The translations under genes and the position numbers were made by a program. Under the pieces are notes generated by a model. That model had not been told where the DNA came from. It searched no databases and saw only the letters and a list, made by a program, of their open reading frames with translations. This document shows, piece after piece, positions 45,801 to 55,142 of a DNA stretch of 64,000 nucleotides (the stretch's first letter is position 1; each line of letters begins with the position of its first letter). The stretch is from Neptuniibacter victor (lineage in GTDB: Bacteria > Pseudomonadota > Gammaproteobacteria > Pseudomonadales > Balneatricaceae), in the NCBI GenBank assembly GCA_027943745.1, contig AP025763.1, positions 2,480,001-2,544,000 of the forward strand. The letters run 5' to 3'.

Positions 45801-46023
45801 GAGATTTATCAAGACCAGCTAGAGCAAACTCATCAATATCAGCCATTCTAGGCTGTATCTGTAGAGGCCCTAACTTTCTCACTTGGAGAAGTTTTATCTC
45901 TGCATTGAGCGGCTCATTCAGTGCTGAATGAATTTTAATTTCACCCAAACCAAGTGCATTGGCATTGGACGCGCTAATAATCCCTGCTACTGCAAGGCTG
46001 ACTGCGAGTTTTCGCAACATCAT
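42823..46023 (-). CDS. fimV: FimV-like cell-pole / type IV pilus assembly protein
   Basis: A 1066-residue inner-membrane protein started at ATG 46023 (AGGG 6 nt upstream), which exposes a signal sequence MMLRKLAVSLAVAGII ending ANA. The periplasmic N-terminal FimV domain (LGEIKIHSALNEPLNAEIKL) is followed by a LysM-type peptidoglycan-binding motif at about 171-228. A coiled-coil (about 330-400) and one TM helix near 425-447 come next, before basic residues MRRRK. A cytoplasmic region of more than 500 residues is extremely acidic, with many DLDDLLDD-like repeats. The C-terminal FimV TPR-like domain (about 1011-1061, DLARAYMDMEDLEGAKDIL) ends the protein. In Pseudomonas FimV organises type IV pili and twitching at the poles. 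It lies between asd2 and truA, as in Pseudomonas. Confidence 0.93.
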   Translation of the reverse strand: MMLRKLAVSLAVAGIISASNANALGLGEIKIHSALNEPLNAEIKLLQVRKLGPLQIQPRMADIDEFALAGLDKSRFLTDVSFQVKVNPDGTGLITMRSDRAVKEPFLNFLVEVNWPNGRLVREYTLLLDPPVFDPTPVRKTVQPSTKAVRPSSTVNSQPMTTNNVRSRAGGKQQVYVDVKDTLWSIAIKHRPSDSVSAKKMMIALQKKNPHAFVNNNINALRAGVTLDLPSLEEIDKLNSQDAALEVVRQTSAWKKTETPAEKTAPIEAVKEKTVADEVPEPAPTPEQDKSAELKIVTPKDSIEPEDGVVTDQADADKQPEPDMAEKPEQESVDEEKVALSERNLELEARLSESLENVDKISRENAELNERLDAIQYELEKLREMLELKDKELSTLQNKVAEAEAVPAPAPPPPPEKSFLDKLLGSPMMLGGIGAALIALLGGLFFFMRRRKDDEEDAVEDAGLVQVPDELAGDEAADVAEESVEESSDDIEEAGELDAVDDLDIGDEEDLLEDSDLDLTEESDLDDLDDLDLDMDMDLDLEEDAAGDVLQTIEESGEADDLDSLLDDDEFDLGLDEDLEDEGLEVESAEDELDAILGDDSSEEEIDSSLDALLDADEEDISLDVEDAEAEEADALDDILGEVEDEPLEFEVEDTSLEELAESDDAEIDLGLDDDLEFEVDDEPELDAEPDLNAAPEETEDSTDLDEGLDFVVEDASDLDTEEDANLVADDDLDESGLDALLDEVSNEDIEELSEAAEQATDTDDLDSILGELDDVEPESEELTSSIDENIDADDVTDADLEAMLAANSDPDDVPMELVEPDLEADLEVEQDDDLDALLASVEEPSDADAKDEAEDDLDAMLNDLDMDDLSDGEELDVAGELSTSDEDLDAMLEDIGMDLGDAEEPEADIAESDLDSMLDDLDAGDVAAAAAVAGAGVAAASTLSGDEDEELVVEDDDLESAIAHDLEADLDSELDALLNSNDDIELEETVAEEEDVSVDEDFDELAGLNLLEGADEVETKLDLARAYMDMEDLEGAKDILEEIVSEGSEQQKAEAEALIQSINEK

Positions 46024-46166
46024 CAGTTTCCCTGTTCCCCTACCCTCAAAACTCTGCATAAATCAGAGGGTTGCGATTCCGAAATCTATTAACAGTATTG
46101 TTTATAAACCGCTTATGGGTCAAGGAAATACAAACACCTGTTTGCATTTCTCTTCAGAAAAACGGT

Positions 46167-47189
46167 CTAAATGTACTGTTGAACCAAAATTTCTGCTATT
46201 TGCACGCTATTTAACGCTGCACCTTTGCGTACGTTATCGGCAACAACCCAAAGATTTATAGCATTTTCACAAGAAATATCATCCCTAATACGACTAACGA
46301 ATACATCATCGTTCTTCGCAGCATCGCTTACCGCGGTCGCATAACCGCCATCAACTTGCTCATCGACAAGCTCAACACCGGATGTTTGAACCATTAGTTC
46401 CTTAACTTCTTCGGCACTAATCCGATCCCAACACTCAACATGAACAGCTTCACTATGACCAAAGAAAACAGGAACACGCACACAGGTTGGGTTAACCATA
46501 ATGGACTCATCACCCAAAATTTTCTGAGTTTCCCAAACCATTTTCATCTCTTCACGGGTGTAACCGTTATCTTGAAATTCATCAATTTGCGGAAGAACGT
46601 TAAAAGCGATCTGTTTAGGGTAAGCATTCATTTCAGGCGTTTGCGCATTTAATAGCTTCGCTGTTTGGCCTGCAAGCTCCTCTATCCCACTTTTCCCACT
46701 GCCTGATACAGCCTGATATGTTGCAACGTTAATACGCTTTATCGCCGCGTGACGATGAATGGGGGCCAAGGCCAACAACATTTGAATAGTTGAGCAATTA
46801 GGATTAGCAATGATGCCTCTATTCTGAAATTCAGAAATACTTTCCGGGTTTACTTCCGGTACAACCAATGGCACATCGTGCTCATACCTAAAGCAAGATG
46901 TATTATCGATAACAATACACCCCTGATCGGCAGCAATTTGCGCATGTTCTTCCGATACAGCAGCCCCTGCAGTAAAAAAGGCAATCTGTGCTTCTGAGAA
47001 ATCAAAATCATCAACAAGCTCTACTTTATGAGATTTTTCATTGAACTGAATGGTTTTACCTACACTATTCTCGCTGGCCAATAAAAACAATTTACTTACT
47101 GGAAACTCGCGCTGCTCAAGAATTTCCAAAATAGTTTCACCAACCATACCTGTAGCGCCAACTACGGCGATTTTATAACCTTCACTCAT
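46167..47189 (-). CDS. asd2: Second aspartate-semialdehyde dehydrogenase
   Basis: A 340-residue ASADH-family protein. NAD(P)-binding loop VVGATGMVGETILEIL opens it. The catalytic Cys is in NPNCSTIQM and the catalytic His in RVPVFFGHSEAVHVE, so unlike Usg proteins that have lost activity it appears catalytically complete. It would reduce aspartyl phosphate to aspartate semialdehyde for Lys, Thr and Met. It is a distinct subtype from the preceding asd gene (little similarity beyond motifs), like the paired enzymes of Vibrio. It sits between asd and fimV, as the Pseudomonas PA3116 homologue does. Confidence 0.88.
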   Translation of the reverse strand: MSEGYKIAVVGATGMVGETILEILEQREFPVSKLFLLASENSVGKTIQFNEKSHKVELVDDFDFSEAQIAFFTAGAAVSEEHAQIAADQGCIVIDNTSCFRYEHDVPLVVPEVNPESISEFQNRGIIANPNCSTIQMLLALAPIHRHAAIKRINVATYQAVSGSGKSGIEELAGQTAKLLNAQTPEMNAYPKQIAFNVLPQIDEFQDNGYTREEMKMVWETQKILGDESIMVNPTCVRVPVFFGHSEAVHVECWDRISAEEVKELMVQTSGVELVDEQVDGGYATAVSDAAKNDDVFVSRIRDDISCENAINLWVVADNVRKGAALNSVQIAEILVQQYI

Positions 47190-47212
47190 TTCTCATACCC
47201 TAAAAACAAACC

Positions 47213-47232
47213 AGCCCGAGCGATGCCGGGCT
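47213..47232 (-). terminator. Terminator after asd
   Basis: AGCCCG (47213-47218) and CGGGCT (47227-47232) form a short GC-rich stem followed on the minus strand by GGTTTGTTTTTAG. It lies between the two asd genes. Confidence 0.75.
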
Positions 47233-47262
47233 AGTATAAACATAGACTGATTTACGGAAGAA

Positions 47263-48378
47263 TTAATCTTCTAGCAAAATTCTCAACATACGGCGTAGTG
47301 GCTCTGCAGCACCCCATAATAGCTGATCACCTACACTGAACGCATTCAGGTATTCATCACCTAAATTCATTTTACGTAAGCGACCAACAGGCACATTCAA
47401 AGTCCCTGTAATTTTAGCTGGCGTTAACTCCTGCGCGGTAATATCACGCTCATTTGGAATCACTTTAACCCAATCATTTGCTTCAGCAAGCATTGATTCG
47501 ATCTCATCCATTGGTACATTCTGCTTCAGCTTAATAGTGAAAGCCTGGCTATGACAACGCATCGCACCGATACGCACACATGTGCCATCGATAGGGATTG
47601 GATTATTATCCAGCCCTAAAATCTTGTTTGTCTCTGCGTATGCCTTCCACTCTTCACGACTCTGCCCATTATCCAACTTAGTATCAATCCAAGGGATAAG
47701 GGAGCCAGCAAGAGGAACACCAAAATTATCAACCGGCATTGCATCACCACGAATGGTATCCGCAACTTGGCGATCAATATTTAAAATTGCACTTGCAGGG
47801 TTAGCCAGATCAGCTGCAACGGAATCCTTAATCACTCCCATTTGAGAGATCAATTCACGCATATGACGAGCGCCGCCACCAGAAGCTGCCTGATAAGTCA
47901 TGGAGGTCATCCACTCGATCTGCCCTGCATTGAACAGGCCACCAAGCCCCATCAACATCAGAGAAACCGTACAGTTACCACCTACATAGGTTTTAACACC
48001 TTTAGATAGGCCGTCTTTGATCACATTCATGTTTACTGGATCAAGAACGATAATAGCGCTGTCATCCATACGTAAAGAGGATGCGGCATCAATCCAGTAA
48101 CCATTCCACCCAGCTGAGCGAAGATCAGAGTAAACCTGTTTCGTGTAGTCACCACCCTGACAGGAAATAATGGCATCCATCTGCTTAAGTTCATCAATGG
48201 ATGTTGCATCTTTCAACGCCGGAATATCTTTACCAATATCCGGTCCAGCCTGACCTACTTGAGAAGTGGTGAAGAAGACCGGTTCTTCGATATGATCGAA
48301 ATCACGTTCTTCCATCATGCGTTGCATTAGCACAGAACCAACCATGCCACGCCAACCAACAAATCCTACACGTTTCAT
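47263..48378 (-). CDS. asd: Aspartate-semialdehyde dehydrogenase
   Basis: Key branch enzyme of Lys, Thr, Met and diaminopimelate synthesis. The 371-residue protein of the enteric subtype starts at ATG 48378 ([20 protein letters not shown]); the frame is open 36 bp further but without family support. The catalytic Cys is in [17 protein letters not shown] and the catalytic His in [31 protein letters not shown] is also diagnostic. Length matches E. coli Asd (367). It is preceded by two tandem hairpins in the 150-bp gap after leuB, the nearer one of terminator type and ending about 40 nt before the start. Confidence 0.97.
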   Translation of the reverse strand: MKRVGFVGWRGMVGSVLMQRMMEERDFDHIEEPVFFTTSQVGQAGPDIGKDIPALKDATSIDELKQMDAIISCQGGDYTKQVYSDLRSAGWNGYWIDAASSLRMDDSAIIVLDPVNMNVIKDGLSKGVKTYVGGNCTVSLMLMGLGGLFNAGQIEWMTSMTYQAASGGGARHMRELISQMGVIKDSVAADLANPASAILNIDRQVADTIRGDAMPVDNFGVPLAGSLIPWIDTKLDNGQSREEWKAYAETNKILGLDNNPIPIDGTCVRIGAMRCHSQAFTIKLKQNVPMDEIESMLAEANDWVKVIPNERDITAQELTPAKITGTLNVPVGRLRKMNLGDEYLNAFSVGDQLLWGAAEPLRRMLRILLED

Positions 48379-48417
48379 CAAATTCACCAAAAATTCGGAT
48401 TCCAAAAAACACAAAAT

Positions 48418-48451
48418 CGGTTCTTAAAGCTATCTTTTGCTTCAAGAACCG
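48418..48451 (-). terminator. Leader hairpin/terminator ahead of asd
   Basis: CGGTTCTT (48418-48425) pairs with AAGAACCG (48444-48451), with an inner AAGC/GCTT stem. On the minus strand it is followed by ATTTTGTGTTTTTT. It ends only 40 nt before the asd ATG, so it is either the leuB terminator or an asd attenuator. Confidence 0.7.
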
Positions 48452-48475
48452 ACAAGGGGGCATATTATGCTATAA

Positions 48476-48516
48476 AAGCGCCCTAGAAGCCATTAGCAAC
48501 AGCTTCCAGAGCGCTT
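48476..48516 (-). terminator. Hairpin after leuB
   Basis: AAGCGC/GCGCTT outer stem and GAAGC/GCTTC inner stem form a long interrupted hairpin 13 nt after the leuB stop, followed by TTTTATAG on the minus strand. Confidence 0.7.
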
Positions 48517-48528
48517 AGATTTTGAAGA

Positions 48529-49608
48529 TCAACTCAGCGCAGCAATAACTGCGTCACCCATCTCTGACGTTGATACTTTCTGCATACCTTCTGACCAGAT
48601 ATCAGCTGTACGCAGATTTTGATCCAATACTTTGCTAACAGCCGCTTCAATACGGTCAGCCGTTTCACCTGAATCTAATGAATAACGCAGCATCATTGCA
48701 GCAGAAAGAATAGTCGCAAGCGGATTAGCAAGGCCTTGTCCTGCGATATCAGGAGCAGAACCATGACATGGTTCATACATACCTTTACCACTTTCATCCA
48801 AAGAGGCAGAAGGCAGCATACCAATCGAGCCTGTCAACATAGCCGCAGCATCCGATAAAATATCGCCAAACATGTTACCTGTAACCATTACATCGAACTG
48901 CTTAGGCGCACGTACTAACTGCATCGCTGCGTTATCAACATACATGTGGCTCAATTCAACTTCCGGGTACTCTTTGGCAAGATCTTCCATAATTTCACGC
49001 CATAGCACAGTTACTTCAAGCACGTTAGCTTTATCCACAGAACACAAGCGCTTGTCACGCGCCATAGCCGCTTCGAAAGCAACTCGACCAATGCGACGAA
49101 TCTCATTTTCGTCATAAACATAAGTGTTATAGCCCTCACGAACGCCGCCTTCTTTTTCACGAATACCACGAGGCTGACCGAAGTAGATACCCCCCGTCAG
49201 TTCACGAACGATCAAGATATCCAAACCAGATACAACTTCTGGTTTTAATGTAGAAGCATGCGCTAACTGAGGGTACAAAATAGCCGGACGCAAGTTACCA
49301 AACAAACCAAGGTTTGAACGAATACCTAATAGGCCTTTTTCTGGGCGAATCTGAAAATCAGGATTTGTATCCCATTTAGGCCCACCTACCGCACCTAAAA
49401 GGATAGCGTCAGCCGCTTTAGCCGCATTAAGCGTGGCTTCAGGAAGAGGAACACCATCAGCATCAATAGCGGCACCACCGACAAGCGCTTCACTAAGTTC
49501 AAGCCCTAGATTATCCTGACCATTAACTAACTCAAGTACACGACGCGTTTCAGCAACAATCTCAGGACCAATGCCATCACCTGGCAAAATTAAAACGTTT
49601 TTAGACAT
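48529..49608 (-). CDS. leuB: 3-isopropylmalate dehydrogenase
   Basis: Oxidatively decarboxylates 3-isopropylmalate in leucine synthesis, with NAD and a divalent metal. The 359-residue protein opens with [20 protein letters not shown]. Substrate Arg residues are in [18 protein letters not shown], and [14 protein letters not shown] is the conserved Tyr loop. Metal-binding Asp residues are in [15 protein letters not shown], with the adenine loop [18 protein letters not shown]. Length is normal. It follows leuD by about 100 bp in the leuCDB order and is followed by two hairpins before asd. Confidence 0.97.
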   Translation of the reverse strand: MSKNVLILPGDGIGPEIVAETRRVLELVNGQDNLGLELSEALVGGAAIDADGVPLPEATLNAAKAADAILLGAVGGPKWDTNPDFQIRPEKGLLGIRSNLGLFGNLRPAILYPQLAHASTLKPEVVSGLDILIVRELTGGIYFGQPRGIREKEGGVREGYNTYVYDENEIRRIGRVAFEAAMARDKRLCSVDKANVLEVTVLWREIMEDLAKEYPEVELSHMYVDNAAMQLVRAPKQFDVMVTGNMFGDILSDAAAMLTGSIGMLPSASLDESGKGMYEPCHGSAPDIAGQGLANPLATILSAAMMLRYSLDSGETADRIEAAVSKVLDQNLRTADIWSEGMQKVSTSEMGDAVIAALS

Positions 49609-49711
49609 GCTTATAACCTTTCATTTATCTCTGCAATTGAGATACAAATTTCTTATTCTTAGCCGCTATATTTTTGATAGATTAGCGATTAAGTCATTAT
49701 TTTTTAATGCG

Positions 49712-50359
49712 TTATTTAATCGCACCAAACAACCAAGGCGCTTCTGCTTGGCGCTTAGCTTCATATGCTCGAATGTCATCAGCATGCTGCAAGGTCAAAC
49801 CTATATCGTCCAACCCATTGAGCAGGCAATGCTTACGAAAATCATCAATCTCAAACGCAATTCTTTCGCCTGATGGCGTCACCACAACTTGCTCTTCAAG
49901 ATTAACCGTTAGCTCATAACCTTCGTTTGCTTGAACTTCAGTAAAAAGCTGATCAACCTGCTCTTCACTTAATACAATTGGCAACAAACCGTTTTTAAAG
50001 CAGTTATTGTAGAAGATCTCTGCGAAGCTCGGCGCGATAACCGAACGGATACCAAAATCTTCTAATGCCCAAGGCGCATGTTCACGACTAGAACCACAAC
50101 CAAAGTTTTCACGTGCAAACAAGACACTCGCACCTTGGTAACGAGACTGGTTCAACACAAAATCTTCATTAAGAGGACGCCCTGTACACTCTTGATCAGG
50201 CTGACCTTCATCTAAATAACGAAGCTCATCAAACAAGTTTTTACCAAAACCTGAACGCTTAATAGACTTTAAGAACTGCTTAGGAATGATCATATCGGTA
50301 TCGATATTTGCTCGATCCATTGGAGCAGCAACACCTGTATGCAATGTAAACTTATTCAT
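49712..50359 (-). CDS. leuD: 3-isopropylmalate dehydratase small subunit
   Basis: The small (swivel) subunit of isopropylmalate isomerase, working with LeuC. It has 215 residues from ATG 50359, since the TTG twelve bases upstream lies within the Shine-Dalgarno GGAGAG. Motifs are [15 protein letters not shown] near the N-terminus and [19 protein letters not shown], which contacts substrate. Length is typical of proteobacterial LeuD (about 212). It begins 17 bp after the leuC stop. Confidence 0.96.
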   Translation of the reverse strand: MNKFTLHTGVAAPMDRANIDTDMIIPKQFLKSIKRSGFGKNLFDELRYLDEGQPDQECTGRPLNEDFVLNQSRYQGASVLFARENFGCGSSREHAPWALEDFGIRSVIAPSFAEIFYNNCFKNGLLPIVLSEEQVDQLFTEVQANEGYELTVNLEEQVVVTPSGERIAFEIDDFRKHCLLNGLDDIGLTLQHADDIRAYEAKRQAEAPWLFGAIK

Positions 50360-50376
50360 TTTGCTCTCCAATACCT

Positions 50377-51795
50377 TTATTTAATCAATTCACGTACATC
50401 AACAAAATTGCCCGATACAGCAGCTGCTGCTGCCATCGCAGGACTCACTAAATGCGTACGGCCACCAAAGCCCTGACGTCCTTCGAAATTACGGTTAGAC
50501 GTAGAAGCGCAATGCTCGCCATTACCTAATTTATCGGGGTTCATTGCTAAGCACATTGAGCAACCTGGTTCACGCCATTCAAGGCCCGCTTCAACAAAGA
50601 TTTTATCCAATCCTTCTTTTTCAGCTTGTTCTTTTACTAAGCCCGAACCCGGTACAACAAGCGCTTGAATAATATTATCCGCAACCTTACGCCCTTCAAC
50701 GACTTTAGCTGCATCACGAAGATCTTCAATACGAGAGTTTGTACAAGAACCAATAAATACGCGGTCTAACTTAATATCTGTGATCTTCTGATCCGCATTT
50801 AGGCCCATGTATTCAAGGGCACGATTGATCCCATCAATTTTAACTTGATCGGTTTCATTCGCCGGATTTGGCACTTGATCATTAACACTCACAACCATTT
50901 CAGGAGAAGTACCCCAGGTAACCTGCGGATCAATATCAGCACCATTAATAACAACAGTCTCATCGAACTCAGCATCGGCATCAGAAACTAAATCTTTCCA
51001 AGCTTCTACAGCCAGTTCCCACTGCGCACCTTGAGGAGCAAACGAACGCCCTTCAACATAATCTACTGTGATCTGATCAACCGAGACTAGGCCAACACGG
51101 GCACCAGCCTCAATCGCCATATTACAAACCGTCATGCGACCTTCCATCGACATGTTACGGAAGACATCGCCCCCAAATTCGATGGCGTATCCCGTACCAC
51201 CTGCGGTACCAATAACACCGATTACATGCAGAACAACATCTTTTGGCGTTACGCCTAAGCCCAGTTCACCGTCTACACGCACAAGCATGTTTTTCATTTT
51301 CTTGGTAATCAAACACTGCGTAGCAAGAACATGCTCAACTTCAGACGTACCAACACCATGAGCGAGAGCCCCCAATGCACCTAAGGTAGCAGTATGAGAA
51401 TCACCACAAACGGCGGTAACACCCGGTAGAATAGCTCCCTGCTCAGGCGCCATAACATGGACAATACCCTGACGCTGATCGTTCATTTTAAACTCTAAAA
51501 TTCCGAACTCATCACAGTTATCATCTAATGTTTTGACCTGGATTTTAGAGACCGGATCAACGATCTGCTCCACTCCACCCGATCGTTCAGTAGTAGGCAC
51601 ATTGTGATCCGGCGTTGCGATATTTGCATCTATACGCCATGGCTGACGACCAGCGATTCTCAACCCCTCAAACGCTTGAGGTGACGTTACTTCGTGCAGT
51701 ACTTGACGATCGATATAAATCAAAGAACTACCATCATCGTTTGTACGAACCAAATGTGCATCAAATAACTTGTCGTATAATGTTTGTCCAGCCAT
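50377..51795 (-). CDS. leuC: 3-isopropylmalate dehydratase large subunit
   Basis: The [4Fe-4S] catalytic subunit of isopropylmalate isomerase. It has 472 residues from ATG 51795 ([16 protein letters not shown]), with GAGG upstream; the ten extra codons before it lack family support. The cluster-binding cysteines are in [16 protein letters not shown] and [32 protein letters not shown] is also typical. It is the first gene of leuCDB and is divergent from a LysR gene whose protein probably controls it. Confidence 0.97.
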   Translation of the reverse strand: MAGQTLYDKLFDAHLVRTNDDGSSLIYIDRQVLHEVTSPQAFEGLRIAGRQPWRIDANIATPDHNVPTTERSGGVEQIVDPVSKIQVKTLDDNCDEFGILEFKMNDQRQGIVHVMAPEQGAILPGVTAVCGDSHTATLGALGALAHGVGTSEVEHVLATQCLITKKMKNMLVRVDGELGLGVTPKDVVLHVIGVIGTAGGTGYAIEFGGDVFRNMSMEGRMTVCNMAIEAGARVGLVSVDQITVDYVEGRSFAPQGAQWELAVEAWKDLVSDADAEFDETVVINGADIDPQVTWGTSPEMVVSVNDQVPNPANETDQVKIDGINRALEYMGLNADQKITDIKLDRVFIGSCTNSRIEDLRDAAKVVEGRKVADNIIQALVVPGSGLVKEQAEKEGLDKIFVEAGLEWREPGCSMCLAMNPDKLGNGEHCASTSNRNFEGRQGFGGRTHLVSPAMAAAAAVSGNFVDVRELIK

Positions 51796-51913
51796 GGGAG
51801 CATACCTCACTATTCTTTTTATCAATCAAGCCCTCCCAAAGAGCTCAATCAATTTCTTGTATGTCGCTATCCTAGTGCAGCAGACAGTACAACACAAATT
51901 CATATTTTTTATA

Positions 51914-51934
51914 GTTTGCATTCCAAACGGGAAT
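51914..51934. promoter_or_regulatory. Overlapping inverted repeats, LysR operator candidate
   Basis: GTTTG-N5-CAAAC (51914-51928) overlaps ATTCC-N5-GGAAT (51920-51934) in the leuC/LysR divergent region. Dyads of this size at the divergent promoter suit LysR-type autoregulation and control of leuC. Confidence 0.45.
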
Positions 51935-51971
51935 AGATAGTATCTTCATTAATATAATAGGAGCGCTGCTA

Positions 51972-52847
51972 ATGGATACGAATACCCTTCAAGCTTTTTT
52001 AGCCGTCGCTACAAGTAACTCTTTCTCAAAAGCCGCCGATCAGCTTTATCTAACGCAATCAGCCATCAGTAAGCGCATTGCCCTACTTGAAGAGCAACTA
52101 AACAGTAAGCTATTTGACCGAATAGGCAGGACCGTCTCTCTAACTGAAGCCGGAGAAGCGCTACTTCCCAGAGCGAAAGACATACTATTACAACTCGATG
52201 ATGCCAAACGGGCGATTGGCAACCTAGCGGGCGGAGAAATAACCGGAGGGCTGTCTCTTGCAGCAAGTCATCATATTAGCCTTCACCGACTACCTCCCCT
52301 ATTAAAACAGTTCAATCAGGAATGCCCTAAAGTTGAGCTTGATCTACAATTCGCCGAATCAGAAATTGCCTACGAAGGGGTATTAAAAGGCGATCTCGAG
52401 CTTGCACTTATCACACTCTCTCCTGAGCCGGATCCATCTATCCACTCCGAAATCATATGGGACGACCTTCTGATGTATGTTGTTGCCAATGACCACCCTC
52501 TTGCCACCAAAAACCAAATTAAGCTAGAGGAGCTAACTCACTACAACGCAATTCTACCTGGCAGCAATACATTTACGCGCACCCTAGTAGAACAACTTTT
52601 CTTACAGCATGATCTGGCGCTAAATGTCACAATGTCTACAAATTACCTTGATACAATTCGAATGATGGTACACATAGGGCTAGGCTGGAGCTTATTACCG
52701 CAAAGCCTAGTTGATAAAAACTTAACCGTTCTTAATGTAGTAGATTCAGAGCCGGTTCATCGAAACTTGGGTATCATATTCCATCGAAATCGCACACTGT
52801 CTAATGCAGCAAATTATCTAGTAAACATCCTAAAGTCCCATCGATAA
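51972..52847 (+). CDS. LysR-family regulator divergent from leuC
   Basis: A 291-residue LysR protein. The helix-turn-helix is SFSKAADQLYLTQSAISKRI near residues 18-37, in a DTNTLQAFLAVATSN context. An effector domain starts near LSLAASHHISLHRL. The ATG has AGGAGC 7 nt upstream. It is divergent from leuCDB across about 176 bp, and similarly placed regulators in Pseudomonas-like genomes accompany leu operons. The target is inferred from position only, and the effector may be an isopropylmalate-type intermediate. Confidence 0.87.
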   Translation: MDTNTLQAFLAVATSNSFSKAADQLYLTQSAISKRIALLEEQLNSKLFDRIGRTVSLTEAGEALLPRAKDILLQLDDAKRAIGNLAGGEITGGLSLAASHHISLHRLPPLLKQFNQECPKVELDLQFAESEIAYEGVLKGDLELALITLSPEPDPSIHSEIIWDDLLMYVVANDHPLATKNQIKLEELTHYNAILPGSNTFTRTLVEQLFLQHDLALNVTMSTNYLDTIRMMVHIGLGWSLLPQSLVDKNLTVLNVVDSEPVHRNLGIIFHRNRTLSNAANYLVNILKSHR

Positions 52848-52914
52848 TCAGATGTAAGCAAGCCTCAGTTGTAATAAGATAAGTTGATTGAGCAAACTCG
52901 GAGAGATAGAGCTG

Positions 52915-53898
52915 ATGGAAAATAGCAGCTTAACGATTGAAGCCTTACTGAACGCCCAGAAGGAGTACTGGAGTAACATCACTTCCGGTAACAGCCTAAA
53001 ATCCCCAGAAGAGTGGGCTGAATTCATTTCCCAGAATCAAAAAAACATGCGCAAAGAGGCACCTCAACAGTTCTCTCAGCTGCTTGATATTCTTGGTGCT
53101 CAATCTAGCAACTTCACTCAATATGGTGAAGCTCTACTCAAGCAATACAAGGCAGGTAATGAGCAACATTTAGCCGACGCTGTTCAACAATTCCAGCAGT
53201 ACATGCAGCAGCAGACAAGTGATGCGTTGATGCAACAGTGGCAATTCCCAGAGCAGTTTGCAGCTCTTTTTAAGACGCATAGTTTTAAAGATGATCTGCT
53301 CTTTGAAAACCCTTTCATCAGCGGAATGAAAAGCTTATTAGAAACACCCGTAGTGGGAAGTAACAGAGAATCCCAAGAGCAATTACGAGAAGCTATTAAG
53401 CTAACTATCGAGTACCAAGAAGCCCTTCAAGAATATATCAAACATTATAATTCGATTAACCAAAATGCTTCGGCTCAAATGCTTTCCGAACTCAATCAAT
53501 CTGACACTAAGATATCGAGCCTACAGCAGCTACACGACATCTGGGTCGAAGCTTATGAGTCGGCCTATTCGCAAACGGTATTCACCGATATCTATCAACG
53601 CTCACACGGCCGCATAAGCAATGCACTTATGCAGCTCCGCAAATTCATGCAGGATGTGCGCGATATTCATTTTCAATCGGTAGGTCTTGCAACCCGTTCA
53701 GGTCTTGATACAGCATTACAACGCCAGCACAAGCTTCGCAAAGAGATGCGCACTAACCGGCGCGAGGTGCTTGAGATGCAACAACAGATAGCATCACTAC
53801 AAGCTAACGCCTCAGCTCAGATGATTGCTGAATTAAAAAGAGAGATTAGTGAACTCAAACAAGAGGTCATTAGCCTTAAAGAAGCGACAAAAGGATAA
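52915..53898 (+). CDS. phaE: Class III PHA synthase subunit PhaE
   Basis: The accessory subunit of the two-component polyhydroxyalkanoate synthase, which stimulates PhaC on the granule surface. It has 327 residues from ATG 52915 (GGAG 12 nt upstream); a TTG at 52888 is open but less likely. It is mostly helical and Gln-rich. It contains the family segment LHDIWVEAYESAYSQTVFTD and a C-terminal coiled-coil after LRKEMRTNRREVLEMQQQIA. No active-site residues are expected. It is followed 6 bp later by phaC. Confidence 0.9.
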   Translation: MENSSLTIEALLNAQKEYWSNITSGNSLKSPEEWAEFISQNQKNMRKEAPQQFSQLLDILGAQSSNFTQYGEALLKQYKAGNEQHLADAVQQFQQYMQQQTSDALMQQWQFPEQFAALFKTHSFKDDLLFENPFISGMKSLLETPVVGSNRESQEQLREAIKLTIEYQEALQEYIKHYNSINQNASAQMLSELNQSDTKISSLQQLHDIWVEAYESAYSQTVFTDIYQRSHGRISNALMQLRKFMQDVRDIHFQSVGLATRSGLDTALQRQHKLRKEMRTNRREVLEMQQQIASLQANASAQMIAELKREISELKQEVISLKEATKG

Positions 53899-53904
53899 TT
53901 AGCC

Positions 53905-54969
53905 ATGAACGGATTTGATCTTGATCCAGCCACTGTGTCCAATGAGCTATTTGAATTTAACCGTAAGTTGCTTAAAAGCTACAATACATTAAGCCAGATT
54001 CAAGAGGTTGATGTTGACTCAACCCCTTATCAAGTGATCTATACAGAAGACAAACTTAAATTACGCTATTACCAAGCACAAGCAGAGAAACGCTGCAAAA
54101 CCCCTTTGCTTATCTGCTACGCGCTCGTTAATCGCCCTTACATGATCGACTTAGAATCCAAACGCTCTATGCTACAACGCCTTCTGGAGCTTGGTTTAGA
54201 TGTCTACCTCATCGATTGGGGCTACCCCGACGCCGCTGATCGATATTTAGATTTGGACGACTACATTAATGAATACATAAACAATTCAGTTCATGCTGTA
54301 TGTAATCATGCCAATAGCAAGCAAACTAACTTACTCGGCATCTGCCAAGGCGGTACATTTAGTCTCTGCTATTCTGCGCTAAATCCCAATATGATTAAAA
54401 ACTTAATCACAATGGTGACACCTGTCGATTTTCAGACCGAAGATAATCTACTGTATCACTTAGCCAAATATGTTGATGCTGACCTAGCCGTCGATACATA
54501 CGGTAACATTCCTGGGAGTATGCTCAATGATTCCTACAACTCCCTTATGCCGATGCGCCTCGGCATCCAAAAAAATCTTGGCATGCCTAACCAGTTAGAG
54601 AATCACGAAAGCGCTTTAAGTTTTTTACGCATGGAAAAATGGATCTATGATAGCCCAGATCAAGCAGGAGAAGCATTTAGGCAATTTATTACTCAGTTTT
54701 TCCAGCAAAACAAACTCATTAAAAAAGAAGCGATGATCGGTGAAAAGCAAGTAGATCTTGCCAATATCAGCCAACCTGTACTAAATATTTTTGGCAGCTT
54801 TGATCACCTCGTTCCTCCTAAAGCTTCTACCGCCCTCAAAGAACATGTCAGCTCACAGGACTATCAAGAGATAGAAGTCAAAGCAGGTCATATAGGCGTC
54901 TTTGTTTCTGGAAAATCTCAAACTCAAGTCGCTCCAGCAATCGTCGAATGGTTATCTGAGCGCGATTGA
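53905..54969 (+). CDS. phaC: Class III poly(3-hydroxyalkanoate) synthase PhaC
   Basis: Polymerises (R)-3-hydroxyacyl-CoA into PHA. The 354-residue alpha/beta-hydrolase-like protein has the lipase-like box GICQGG with Cys147, Asp300 in GSFDHLVPP and His329 in KAGHIGVFVSG. This is the synthase triad, at positions nearly identical to those of the Allochromatium enzyme. The short length (about 355 rather than about 590) is the class III mark. LIDWGYPDAADRYLDLDDY is also conserved. It forms phaEC with the upstream gene. The monomer-supply genes phaA and phaB are not in this window. Confidence 0.96.
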   Translation: MNGFDLDPATVSNELFEFNRKLLKSYNTLSQIQEVDVDSTPYQVIYTEDKLKLRYYQAQAEKRCKTPLLICYALVNRPYMIDLESKRSMLQRLLELGLDVYLIDWGYPDAADRYLDLDDYINEYINNSVHAVCNHANSKQTNLLGICQGGTFSLCYSALNPNMIKNLITMVTPVDFQTEDNLLYHLAKYVDADLAVDTYGNIPGSMLNDSYNSLMPMRLGIQKNLGMPNQLENHESALSFLRMEKWIYDSPDQAGEAFRQFITQFFQQNKLIKKEAMIGEKQVDLANISQPVLNIFGSFDHLVPPKASTALKEHVSSQDYQEIEVKAGHIGVFVSGKSQTQVAPAIVEWLSERD

Positions 54970-55142
54970 AGAACGCTTAAAGAACCACGCCATCCACTAA
55001 CTAATAGCGCTAATCATCTACTATATTAGCGCTATTAGTTATTTTCATTCAGTTTGCTATTATTTTTACTTCCTCCACGCTGAATTGTTTACTAAAATCG
55101 CGCGTCTGAATTTAAGTAGTGCTTTTAACGGAGCGAATCACC

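Noticed and set aside
48379-48528. A lysine riboswitch in the asd leader.
   Set aside because: The leader is too short (about 150 bp including the leuB terminator) and lacks a five-helix arrangement.
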